This document shows positions 35,460 to 46,755 of a stretch of DNA of 64,000 nt, piece by piece; the stretch's first letter is position 1, and every line of letters begins with the position of its first letter. The notes under the pieces were generated by a model. It was not told where the DNA came from. It saw nothing but the letters and a program-made list of their open reading frames with translations, and made no database searches. The translations under genes and the position numbers were made by a program. The DNA is from Hyperoplus lanceolatus (Eukaryota > Chordata > Actinopteri > Uranoscopiformes > Ammodytidae): assembly GCA_026929865.2 (NCBI GenBank), contig CM049414.1, positions 6,515,501-6,579,500 of the forward strand, written 5' to 3'.

Positions 35460-38400
35460 ACACTGTAAACTAAAAATGTTGATCTCTTTTTCCTTTGGTG
35501 TAACTTTTCTCAATTAGAATTACAAAACAGTAGGCAATGTCAAGTGCTTCTATCTTGCTCCTGCTTGACTAGTAGTCTTTGGCTTGAAGAAGTCCCTCAG
35601 TAAAACAAAAAACTTGTAAGCCCACATATTTTCGCTGAATATTTAACCCTCCTGTGTACGTAGGTTCCCCTTGTTCCTTGTGCATTCAAGCATGAAATCT
35701 ATATATTCTGGTTTCAAGGATAAGTAGCAGCAGAATACCATCATTTATATAGCCCTCCAGTCTCAAGATATCTTTATTATGCACTGTTACCAGTCTAAGA
35801 TTTGCTGTTGTAGGATCTATTCATGGACTATAACCAAGGAAGCTCTAAAGGTAATGTCTGAAGATGTGAATAAAGAATGTCACCTATCCATGATTTCTGG
35901 AGCAAATGCGCACACACATACGCAAACACACCACCTTCAGAGAAAGAATTGAAACAAAGCCAACCATGACAAGTCTGACAGGTAATCTTGGGAGAGCAAA
36001 GAAAAGGGCATTCAATATGTCTGTGTGGTGGTCTATGTGTGTAAATATGAAGATGATAAATGGATTTGGTCATGTTGGTGTATTGAATACTCAAAGGCCT
36101 TGCTTAGTGTGGAGACCTTTAAACCTCACATTAACCTAGAATGAAAAACCAATGCAAAGGAGAGGATTTGCAAATAAATATTTGTTTTTAAATAATCTGA
36201 TGATAGATTTCATTTGAATACGGTTATACGGTGTAGTGAGAAAATGAGATCATGAGGCTGTAATAATCAAGCAAAGAGTATTTAATCAAACAACAGAGGC
36301 TTCATGTTCTTGGATCCAGTAGAACATGGAGGTCCATCCGACCCAGGAATCCCCGCGGTGGCTTTCTGAGAAGAATGGCCCAGATCAGATGGCAAGTAAC
36401 ATCTTAAATACAAGTCAGTTCAGCATCAACAATAATGTTTTTCAATTGGCAGTCAGATGAGGGGGGGGGGGGGGCTGGGGGAGGGCTTAGCGACAGAATG
36501 TTTACTGCTGCAGGGGGGGTGTATCCAAGGGAGGGGAGGGGGGGCACAGTCTGAGTGCTCTCCAATAAATATTTGAGGAATCTAATCTTAGACATACAGG
36601 AGTAATACAAGATCAATAACAAGATGCATTAATAAGCATTTTAACATTTGAGTCCGGAGATATATCATATGCACTATTTGCCATTACAACAGCAAACATT
36701 AAGCAATGCAATACTGCAGTAAAAGTTAGAGGAGAGAAAAGCATACTCTAACTACTCAAGAAAACGTTTTCATATTTCAAGGCACAACCAAAAAACACTT
36801 GGCACCACATGTATTAACAGCATTGCATAACACTTGTATATAACACAATGCAATAGTACTATTTTTACAGCGTTGAAATATTTTTATGCATTTCTGGAAA
36901 TACATTTGCACTGAAACATAGCATATGCAATGAGGGGATAATTAATAAACTGTTGTCTCACCACAACCTTGATGCCCCAAAACAAACACTGCTAATTATT
37001 TTTTGTGCAGGCCAGGCAGATAATGCTAGTGTTAATTCTGTTGAGGCCCATCTTCCACATGATAAGACAGTCACAATGTGATATTAATATGAAGAATAGA
37101 CCTCAGTGTGCAGTATATTTGCCCCTTCAAAAACAAGAACACTAATTTCCATGATAAAGGAATGTGAAGCTATAGGAAAAACATCACTCTATTTTATTCT
37201 GTGGCCCTCAGCAATCCATGAACACATAACCAGATAGACAGATATACAAGCTACGCTTAGGTAAGCTTAAAATTGTGCATGCATCCACCACTTAAACAGT
37301 ACATACCAACACCCACACTCACAAAGAAAGCAAAACTCAAAAACAACTAATTAGTTTAAAACACCCCTCTGCTAGAGAGGAGTGAGTTGGTGGGGGGTGC
37401 AGGGGAGTGTGTAACATAAATTCATTGTTCCGTCTAAGCCCGTCACATTAGCATGAAACAGTTGTCATCAAAAACAGCAAAATAAAACAGCCAGTTTCAG
37501 CCTCTCAGCAAATACCACACACTATGCTTAGTCCTGTGCTACTCCATTACTTGACTGGAAAACAAAAACAGCACACTAACATAGGGTAGTGCAGGTTTTC
37601 AGCAAACAGTGTTCACCAACCCTCCACACAATGCAGCATACAAATACACAGGAAGAGACAACCTGAAGTGTACTTCACTTGGGAGTGTACCAGACAAAAA
37701 AGCACCCATTTTCATTTAGTGGTGGCTGCGAAAAAGAAATAGCAAATATGAACTGTGTGAATGTGTGGGTCTATGGACCTATCCGAATGTGTATTTTTGC
37801 ATGTGAAAATATATGCACAACCACGTTCAATTTACATACAGTGTATTCTCTGTTTTCCTTTGTATCTCTGAGCTTCTTTTTTTACACAGGTCTTTACTTC
37901 TTTGCATGTTCATTTCTTGCCCACAGACCTGCAAGTGTTGGAGAAAAATATTGGTCGAATACAAAAAAGGCCAAAAATAATTTGTTTTACACAACTGCTC
38001 AGTCAACAAAAGATATATCCTTTCCATCCCAGTACATCAGGTTTCACCATGACCACCTGCACTCATTGTCCAGATTAGCACAGATCAGTGTTAGTGAATT
38101 CAACAGGGCTTTCTGATACATTCTGTTGTCTTTGGCAAACAGTTGTGTGTACAGTCTCTGGAAGAGATAATCCTGCACATAGGGAGGGATTAACCTAAAA
38201 CAACAATGATCCCACACAGTGAGCATGTTACAGCAACTGGCATCTACCTGAAAGAGCTGTTTGAGTTTGTTTACCAAGGTTTTGTTTTCAAAATCAGGGG
38301 AAGGGCTTTCAGGATGTAGAATCTGTGGATTATTGTGAAAGAGTGAAAAGGTTGCCCAAAAGAATAGCTCACATTGTGTCATTGATTCAAGTGTTAAATC

Positions 38401-39108
38401 CAATGTGTCGGTTTACCTTTCTTGTATTTCAAGTAACTGAAGAGAATCAAATTTCTATCTAAAGAATGCATTGTTTAATTTACTCATACACTACAGCCAC
38501 CCTTGCAAGTCAGAATTCCTACACATCAAGCCAACTAATCAATGAGTTTGTCATTCCAGAAAACCGCTACTGCTTGAAGAAGCCTATATATGGAGGTTTT
38601 TCCACAGAAGGCTTCCCAAAGAAGCATTAAAAAACTGCTCTTACTCAACCCTTGGCCCGGGATTTTTTTTTAGAAAGATAGCATAAAAGGTAGACTATAG
38701 GACACGCAGAAGAGGTTTTTTTGGAACTGATTGACAATTACACCAACCAAATAACACCTTCAAAATTCAAGTCTCTCACTTATGGTATTTAGTTGTGCCA
38801 ATATATGTATTGTGTTATTTGAGGACAGAACTACATTTATGAGCTTAGTCTTATTAGGTTGTTTTTCATTGTGCTCCTTTGTAGCTTTTGACCAGAGCAA
38901 TTTGGATTGATTGGTTATGTTTGTGTTTATATACGCAAAAATGGAGCATTATTTAACTTAAACTACTTAACATGTACTTTAAGGATGAACATAAACAACT
39001 TCACAGAGATTCTCTTCACCATTTTGTTCATGCAAAATTAAGGCACAAAGAACAGAGGAGCAAATGAGAGCAAGGAAGAGAGTGTGGGAAATGTGGGAGA
39101 GGGATAAC
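35460..39108. other. Intergenic, nothing recognised
   Basis: No supported gene. It contains a G-run at about 36462-36475 within a G-rich purine stretch to 36545. An ORF of 145 codons at 37679-38116 has no recognisable domains and low complexity. Confidence 0.5.
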
Positions 39109-39333
39109 GTAAGTTATGAACATAACTATGGATCTATGAGACCGACCGATGACCGTCACTACGGTCTAACCGTGAATGATACCCTCCATTCTACCTATCT
39201 TTCGAGACCATAATATCAACAGAGTCGTATGACCGACCTTCAGAGGCGGGGCTCGGAGTGTATTTAGCATCCGGGAAAGCCTGCCTCTTCCTCCTGCCTG
39301 GAACGCCTCAGCCAGTTCCGAGCGACAGGAGAT

Positions 39334-39432
39334 AGTGACGGTCATCGGTCGGTCTCATAGATCCATAGTTATGTTCATAACTTACGATCTATTTCGACCT
39401 CCCTCAGACCGTCACTACGGTCTAACCGTGGA
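39334..39432. repeat. DIRS internal complementary region
   Basis: 39334-39385 is the inverse complement of the element's left terminus (39109-39160), and 39386-39432 is the inverse complement of its right terminus (44810-44856). The junction CTTAC/GATCT therefore joins both outer ends, as the family's circular-intermediate model requires. Confidence 0.9.
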
Positions 39433-39441
39433 TGAGTCATA

Positions 39442-41283
39442 TCAACAATGTCGCGAGGAAGAAAATTCCCCGTCATCAGCCCGCTCGGTGGCAGACATGA
39501 GAATAGTGGAGCCCATAGTTGCGGATGCAACGTTGACCCTATAAAATCTGGTGAAAGTGCATGGAGTGCTCCATGAAGCAGCCGCACATATATCACCTAG
39601 GGCAACTCCTCTTAAAGCTGCCCATGACGTGGCCACACTTCGTGTAGAGTGAGCCACAAGGCCACCAGGCATCGGGAGTCCCTGCGTGGTGTAAGCCTGG
39701 GCAATCGTCTCCACCAGCCAGTGGGAAAGACGCTGCTTAGACACTGGGTGGCCCAACTGTCTATCAGCATAACACACAAACAGCTTAGTATGTGACTGCC
39801 TCAGCTGCTGAGTACGGCTGACATAAGCCCTCAATGCTCTTACTGGACACAATGTATGAAGAGCAGCTCTTCCTTGGCACGCTGGATCAGGGTGAAATGC
39901 CTCCAGTTCGATCGCTTGATTGACTGTGTCTGGCCTTACCACCTTAGGTAGGAAGCAAGGGTTTGGCCAAAGAGACACCCCCGCGTTCTCGGGCTTCCAC
40001 CTTAAGCACTCGTCACTAACAGACAGTGCATGTAGCTCACTCACCCTTTTAGCTGAACATATGGCCAAAAGAAATGCAGTTTTCTGTGCCAAGAACTTTA
40101 AACCCGACTGCTCCAGCGGTTCGTATGGGGCAATAGCCAAAGACCTCAACACCAAAGGGAGGTCCCAGGATGGGGCTCTCAAGCTCCTGCCTGGCCGCAG
40201 GCGGTTAGCGCCCTTGAGGAACTGAGACACCATGGGGTGCTTTCCCACAGAAAGACCTCCCACTGCCTCGTGAAATACAGAAATAGCGGCAGCATAGACC
40301 CTCAGGGTGCTTGCTGCCCTCCCCAGGTCCAGTAGGGACTGCAGGAAGAGGAGCACCAAAGCCACAGGACAGGTGACCGGGTCCAACTCCCTATTTTGGC
40401 ACCATGACGAAAAGAAATTCCATCTTTGTTGGTAATTGGCTCGTGTAGAAGGTGCCCTGGCATTATTTATCGTCTCCAGAACGGCTTCACTCAAATCCTG
40501 AGAGATGGACTGAGGAGGGGCCAGGCCCATAACTGCATCACAGACGGGTTCGGGTGCCAGATTTGGCCCCGTGCCTGAGAAAGAAGGTCTGCCCTGCGGG
40601 GCAAGGGCAAGGGTTGACCGTGAACAAGACGGAGGAGGGCCGGGAACCAATGCCTCCCCGGCCAGTGTGGAGCCACTAACAGGACCCTGTAGCACCCCTG
40701 GGCAATCCTGTCTAGCACATGGGGTACCAATGGAAGCGGAGGGAAAGCGTATAGTAACCCTTCCGGCCACTCTTGAGACAGTGCATCCAGGCCTAAAGGG
40801 CTGCACGGTTGCTTCAGGGAGAACCACCTCTGGCAATGGGTTGTCTCCCTGGATGCAAATAGATCCACCTGGAGCTTCCCAAAGTGAGCTGACAAGGTCA
40901 CTACAACCTCTGGGTGTAGTCTCCATTCTCCCGGGAGAGGTCCGGACCTGGAGAGGAGGTCCGCCGCTATGTTCAAGACCCCCGGTATGTAAACCGCCTT
41001 GAGTGAGGCCAGGCGTGGGAAGGCCCACGTCAGAAGCCTCTGAGCCATCTTTAGGCAAGAGAGGGACCTTGTGCCGCCCTGATGGTTGATGTTGTACACC
41101 GTGGCAGCATTGTCTGTTCTTACAAGGACATGTCTGCCCTGTATGAAGGGAATCAGAGCCTTGAGGCCCAAATAAACTGCCCTTATCTCCAGCACATTGA
41201 TATGTTCTGTGTCCCAAGGAGGCCCCCAGAGACCCCTCACTGCTCTGCCTTCCCAGACCGCCCCCAGCCTGACTGGGAAGCAT
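39442..41283 (-). CDS. DIRS tyrosine recombinase ORF
   Basis: Part of the DIRS element, overlapping the preceding coding region in another frame, as is usual for DIRS. The C-terminal half is a tyrosine recombinase: ARAPSTRANYQQRWNFFSSW (core-binding), SAKRVSELHALSV (catalytic Arg), HSTRSVATSW (His-x-x-Arg) and FTRFYRV (Tyr nucleophile). It would integrate a circular DNA copy without target duplication. The open frame begins well upstream of the recombinase domain; the true start is uncertain. Confidence 0.88.
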   Translation of the reverse strand: MLPSQAGGGLGRQSSEGSLGASLGHRTYQCAGDKGSLFGPQGSDSLHTGQTCPCKNRQCCHGVQHQPSGRHKVPLLPKDGSEASDVGLPTPGLTQGGLHTGGLEHSGGPPLQVRTSPGRMETTPRGCSDLVSSLWEAPGGSICIQGDNPLPEVVLPEATVQPFRPGCTVSRVAGRVTIRFPSASIGTPCARQDCPGVLQGPVSGSTLAGEALVPGPPPSCSRSTLALAPQGRPSFSGTGPNLAPEPVCDAVMGLAPPQSISQDLSEAVLETINNARAPSTRANYQQRWNFFSSWCQNRELDPVTCPVALVLLFLQSLLDLGRAASTLRVYAAAISVFHEAVGGLSVGKHPMVSQFLKGANRLRPGRSLRAPSWDLPLVLRSLAIAPYEPLEQSGLKFLAQKTAFLLAICSAKRVSELHALSVSDECLRWKPENAGVSLWPNPCFLPKVVRPDTVNQAIELEAFHPDPACQGRAALHTLCPVRALRAYVSRTQQLRQSHTKLFVCYADRQLGHPVSKQRLSHWLVETIAQAYTTQGLPMPGGLVAHSTRSVATSWAALRGVALGDICAAASWSTPCTFTRFYRVNVASATMGSTILMSATERADDGEFSSSRHC

Positions 41284-43399
41284 CCGTAGACACTATGGTC
41301 CGCCTCGAGGGAGATTGCCCAAGGGGCTCCCTGTGTGAGCAACCTGCTGTCCCGCCATGGACGCAGGGCTCTGAGACATGGCTGTGTTATCCGGAGCTTT
41401 ACATGTCTGTCCCTGTGTGGGTTTAGGTTGAAAGCATTCAGCCACCGCTGTAGGGGCGCGCTTTGAGGAGGCCCAATGGGACCACCACCACTGCTGCCGA
41501 AATCAACCCCAGCAGTCTCTGGAGGTGGATTAGTTCTAGGCGCTTGCCTAGGCGAAAGATGCGCAGGGCCCCCAGAATTTTCGCCACTCTCTGAGGGGTG
41601 AGTGATGCCCTCATTGTGAGGGAGTTCAGACATAGTCCTAAAAAGACTGTCTCCTGCCTTGGCATGAGGTTGCTCTTCTTCAAGTTGACCTGGAAGCCAA
41701 GAGACTGAACGTGGGACAGGACAGTCCCTGTGTCCTGCACTACCTGCTGGCGAGACGGAGCGCAGACTAACCAATCGTCCAAGTACGGCATGATTTTTAA
41801 GCCTGCCCTCTGTAGGGGCATCAAGGCAGCTGCCACCACCCTGGTAAATACCCTGGGGGACAGGGAGAGGCCAAATGGGAGGACTTTGAACTCGTAAGCT
41901 TGTCCCCGAAAGGCAAAGCGTAGGAACTTCCAATGTTCCTGACAAATAGGGACGTGAAAATAAGCGTCCTTGAGATCGATAGTGGTGAACCACTCTTTTT
42001 CCTCTATTGCCTCCATGATGTGCCTTGTGTGCAGCATCTTGAAGGGTAAGGTTTTCATAAAGGCATTTAAGCCCCTGAGGTCCAGAATGGGGCGCAGCCC
42101 CCCGTCTTTCTTTGGAACCAGGAAATATATTGAATAAAAGCCAGTGTGCTGTTCGCTGGAACTTACTTTTGCAATTGCTCCTTTTTGTAGCAGTGTGGCG
42201 ATTTCCTCGGCCAACACATCTGCCTGGACTGGGTCCTTCACGGACGTTACACGGACCCTGGAAAAAGGTGGGGGCCGCCGCCGAAATTGGAGCCTGTAAC
42301 CCCTGGCGACTGTTGACAGTACCCAGGGGTCTGAAACTTTCTGCTCCCAGCTGTCCAGGCGTAGCTGGGAGTGAACCCCGGCGGCTGTCCCACCAATCCT
42401 ATTCATGACCCTGCCGGGGCCTTTGGCCCCTCGGGGACGTCTCCTTTGGGGAGCCCCTCTTGATGTTGAGTGGGACAGAAACCCCTGCTGCAGTGGCCTT
42501 TCTTTAGCACCGCTGTAGCCCTGGTTTCCCGGGTTCTGACGTCTGTCGTGCACCCAAGGACCTTGACGGCCCTCAGCAGTCTGATATGGTTGCTGCCGGC
42601 CAGTCGGTCGCTGCCCTGTCCTCCCAGGGTGAGTAAACGTGCGTTGCACACTCTCCCTGGCTCGTGCAGTTTGTTCAGCCTTCCTCAGCACATTCTGGGA
42701 GTCTGAATGAAACATTGAGCCTGGCTCCACCGGCATATTGGTGAGCTCGCTCTTAATATTTGCTGGGAGGTTTGTTTGAGCCAGCCAGATCTGCCTGCGG
42801 GTCATCATGGCTGATGACATAGCCGCCCCCACATCCCGGGTGAGCTGGGAATGGGTGGATAAGGCCGCATCTACCAAGTTCCTGGTGTCGCGGTCAGCTG
42901 TACTAACAGTCTTCCTGATAGCTGCCAGTAGGATAGCCAAAGCATTTCCTGCAGAAGCTGCACGAGCAGCTGCATTGTAGGTCCTGCAAACCAAGCGGTC
43001 CGTCTTGTCGCACTCCTTTCGTGGACACCGTGGGTCAGCTGTGACCTTCTCTGGGCTGAGAGAGGTTAAGGCTGCCATCTCCTTCTCCACCGGAGGCATC
43101 TCACCCAGTCCTGTCTCCGGCGGGTATCGTGCCTTAGCCATCCTCCTGCAGCCTGCATTAAACTGAGGTGCTTGGCTAGGAGTACTCCAAGCTTTCTTCA
43201 GCATCTTGCAGTAGTCTTCTGCTGCTGGAATAGCCACTGAAGGACGGGGTTTTGGAATGCCAGCCCAGACCCCCTCTGTCTGACTTGGGACTTCCACTGG
43301 GGTGTCAAGTCCCAGGATCTTGGCAGCACTCAGGACCCTTGAGAGCACACTATCCTGACCCGGCTCTTCCGAACACTCATCTGCAGAAGCAGATCCCAC
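40491..43399 (-). CDS. DIRS reverse transcriptase and RNase H region
   Basis: Part of the DIRS element. The RT part carries YFLVPKKDGGLRPILDLRGL, then TTIDLKDAYFHVPI and MPYLDDWLVCAP; the RNase H part carries EHINVLEIRAVYLGL and VRTDNAATVYNINHQGGT. The protein would make the DNA copy of the element RNA. Treated as a fossil region; its overall reading is not reconstructed here. Confidence 0.88.
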
Positions 43400-44034
43400 T
43401 GGATGGGATGAGCTGAGGCTGTGTGGCTCTGCAGCAACCGCGGTTGTCCCTCCTCAGCGAAGAGGGAACCCCGGGCATAGAGGGATATAGAGTCCGGGTG
43501 GTTGGCTTCTGGCTCCTGGTACGATGACATATGTGCGGGGGATGTTCGACCAGAGGTGTGAGCCTCAGAGAAAGCTTCACTCTGAGAGCGAGTTTCAATT
43601 CTGCCCACCCTGTCTGTCAGGCCACGAATGGCAGACAAAATTTGCAGCTGTATATCCTCCCGTCCTGCCGCTGCCACTGGGGTGGGACCTGGACCTTCTG
43701 GTTGCAGAGCCCCTCTTGAGGCTCGTCTTTTACTACGGCCATGGGAATGCTCACGTTGGCCTCTTCCCTCTCGTTTGCGTGAATGGCTGCTCTTAGAGTG
43801 GTGGTCCTGTACCCTACCATCGGTGGGAGAAGGAGCACCTGCCGCAGCGCCGGGGGGGTGTTCTCCTAACCAAGCCCTCCGAGACCTCTCATCCAGCGGT
43901 AGGTCCAATGCAGCTAGGCATGGGGACTCCACATCCTCCAAGAGGTGAGCCCTGCCCAAGCATGGGGGACACTCTCTGTGACCATCACGGGGGTCCATGG
44001 TCGCTCCACAGAAACGGCATGTCTGGGGGGCCAT
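43330..44034 (-). CDS. DIRS Gag-like ORF
   Basis: Part of the DIRS element. 234 codons starting with a short Cys/His-rich stretch (CRFCGATMDPRDGHRECPPC), then a basic, Arg/Ser-rich region (KREGRGQREHSHGRSKRR) consistent with nucleic-acid binding. The position at the element's 5' side matches DIRS gag; assignment is by position and composition. Confidence 0.75.
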   Translation of the reverse strand: MAPQTCRFCGATMDPRDGHRECPPCLGRAHLLEDVESPCLAALDLPLDERSRRAWLGEHPPGAAAGAPSPTDGRVQDHHSKSSHSRKREGRGQREHSHGRSKRRASRGALQPEGPGPTPVAAAGREDIQLQILSAIRGLTDRVGRIETRSQSEAFSEAHTSGRTSPAHMSSYQEPEANHPDSISLYARGSLFAEEGQPRLLQSHTASAHPIQWDLLLQMSVRKSRVRIVCSQGS

Positions 44035-44856
44035 ATCTTATTCTTTTCTCTATATTTAATCAAATTCACCCACAATATGTATGCGAACATACAATGGGGG
44101 ACAACTATAAGAACCCAGCCTTCTGCGCACAGAGGTTAAGGGGCTTTAAGTTGCTTAACAGCTCTATTTTATTTTTATTTTATTTTCCTTTCTTCTTCCT
44201 TTTTTCTTCTCTCAATTTTCTTTTTCTTCTTCTTTTTCCCTACAATGGGGAATAAATAAAGAAACCCGTTCAGGGAAAATTAAGTTGATCATCAAAATCA
44301 AAATCAACTCTGAATAGTACGAATCAACACTCTTGGGACGTACGAGGAAAATATATAAATAAAGCACTTCTAACGCCGGCAGGCAAGGCTTTGTTTATTG
44401 TACTTATTCTTAGTATTTAACAAAAAGTGTATTTCGCCCCAACCCTGCTTTTCCTTGCAGGCTAAGGGGAGAAGCAACAGGTGTTAACAATCAACAACAA
44501 TCAAACACCATATGCTACAAAACTACAGCAGACCAATTCGGTGCGCCAATAGTTACAACCTGTAATCACAGGGAAGCCAATTTAACAATCCTCAGGGACA
44601 CAAGGCACCTGCACAATAATGTGACGGATTACTAGCTTCGTAAATTTTCAAACACAACTTACCGGTCTCCTAGATGAGGCGAGAAAGGCAAAGAGGAAGA
44701 GGCAGGCTTTCCCGGATGCTAAATACACTCCGAGCCCCGCCTCTGAAGGTCGGTCATACGACTCTGTTGATATTATGGTCTCGAAAGATAGGTAGAATGG
44801 AGGGTATCATTCACGGTTAGACCGTAGTGACGGTCTGAGGGAGGTCGAAATAGATC

Positions 44857-46753
44857 ACAATTTCAACTGGAGATAAGCAAATATTGAAGGTGATGGAGGG
44901 AAGCAAAAAGGGAAGAGAAAATGAGTGGGATTAATTAATGCAGAGGATGGATAAGGACCATTAGGTGATTGCTGCAATGTTTCCTAATACGACTCTCTGG
45001 GACAGCTAATTCACCTGCAATATTTTTTCCCTGCAGTACACAGACACAAAGGTTGAATGTTAATCAGCGTACAAAGGAAATACGATTCCCTGCTGAATAC
45101 ATGCAGAATCACATGCATCAACACATAAGACTATCTAGGGCAGGCACTCTCTTCTTTTCTCAGTCTCACACACAAGCTCACTCTCACGCTGTTTCAAGGT
45201 CATTGACAATATTTCATTCTTTCCTGCTGTGCTATTGGTGTTTCTCCACACAATGTGATAATTAACATTTAACCTTTAATCAACAATGCTTGTCAGAGCT
45301 CACACTTAACATGTCCATTAGTTTCATGTCAGCGCACAGCTGATATAAGCAGCCTGTACACACTTAATTTCTTACATAATCCAAAGTACACAAATTGTGA
45401 CCTTTAGCTATTGATCAGATGATTAACCTTTATGCTCATTTAGCCTCTGGTCCGCTTCATTACTTTATAAAATTTTAATTACAAAGCTGAAATCATGTTC
45501 TTGGAGCCCTCCCTAGAAATCCATATCTAAGCTTTCCCTCAAAATCTATCAGTTGATTTGCAAATTGAATACATCCACATTTGTCGTAGAAACTTCAACC
45601 CGTTTAAAAAAGTTTTTTTAGGAATTTGACGGATCAAACTTTTGTCTGTCCTGGCATAACATGTCAAGAAAACCAGTTGGTCGTAAGTATTTTTAATTTT
45701 TTAGAAATTCCCAAATCCAAAAGTTGCGTATTATGACTGGAGCACATATCAGATAGCTCTTCGAAGATCCAGAGCTTGACAAGGAATTATCCAAAGCAGA
45801 TGTTGTTTTCAATAGTTAATGGAAAGACCGAACACATATCTCCCAGAGAAGAACTCACAATACCCCAAAGCCATAGACTTCTAATAAACCTCAACAATAT
45901 GCAGGCACACAGCTGCACACAGGTAAACAAAGCTCTACGTCACATCAAAGCACACAACATAAGACAGCACAACTGCATTGATGAAATAATTCAGGTAAAT
46001 AGAAACATGCACCCACTCAAAGCAAGGTACACAGTAAATGCATGCTCTACTTTTGCACTATGACTTGTTCCTCATCACTAGGAAACAAAGTGTGAGGAGG
46101 AGACAAGTTTGGCAGCTATGGTTCAGCTGATGTTAGAGCCAGAGCACAGTCCTCAATTGTTCACGTTTGGATTTGGGAACAAAAAACAAGTTGTTGTATG
46201 GTGTCATCCCAGGCCTCTTCCTGTGAAATGATTACCTCCTTTCTAACTGCAATCTGTATCCAACACAGACGCCCGATTCCCAACTAATTCTCACTAAGAC
46301 TACAGCAATTGAAAGGGGCTTTGAGGAAATACAGAGAGGGCCTTAAACTGGATTGGTTTAAGCTTTACTTCAAAATATTTTTAGAGAGGGAAGAGGGGAG
46401 GAAGGGAGGAAAACAATGGGTCCACACTTCCCTGGCAACTCTTGTCATCCATGAATAATGGCATATAGACATGATGAGGTATTGAGGGCGTAAGAGGGAA
46501 GTCAAGAAACTCCAGGACTTTGTGTTTTTCATTTTATTTTGTCTGTTATTCTGCTCCCTCGTTTCACTCCAATAGAATGAGAGTAAAAATGGGGTGATCG
46601 TTATTTTCCATAACGTCTCCTAATACCTTAGGACAGAAGTGATAATATCTGATATTGAGTTGCTGGTCATGGTCTGTTGATCCAGACAAAATCAATTTAG
46701 AGTATGTAAAGGTACAAATTGAAAAATGTATCCTCACCCTGGTCAACCATCAG
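44857..46753. other. Intergenic, nothing recognised
   Basis: No gene or repeat could be defined. Short ORFs at 44969-45265 and 45776-46063 lack any recognisable feature. Confidence 0.5.
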
Positions 46754-46755
46754 TA

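Larger units (their letters stand above)
39109..44856 (-). mobile_element. DIRS retrotransposon (tyrosine-recombinase type), nearly whole
   Basis: A 5748-bp DIRS-family element read on the minus strand. Order from its 5' end: 5' inverted terminal repeat (about 44700-44856); Gag-like ORF (about 43330-44034, with a CX2C/H-type start MAPQTCRFCG); reverse transcriptase with YLDD box; RNase H; tyrosine recombinase overlapping the previous frame (to 39442); internal complementary region; 3' inverted repeat (39109-39290). About 140 bp of the two inverted repeats are identical by eye, so the insertion is recent. Overlapping frames are normal in this family. It looks almost whole, with perhaps one break. 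Confidence 0.93.

Noticed and set aside
36265-36620. Possible repeat near the G-run
   Set aside because: It suggested a terminal repeat of some retroelement, but neither a partner nor coding sequence was found.
37679-38116. 145-codon ORF
   Set aside because: Low-complexity hydrophobic run without motif, splice sites or homologue that I know.
39920-43948. Several plus-strand ORFs of 90-143 codons
   Set aside because: They are shadows of the minus-strand DIRS coding regions in GC-rich sequence.
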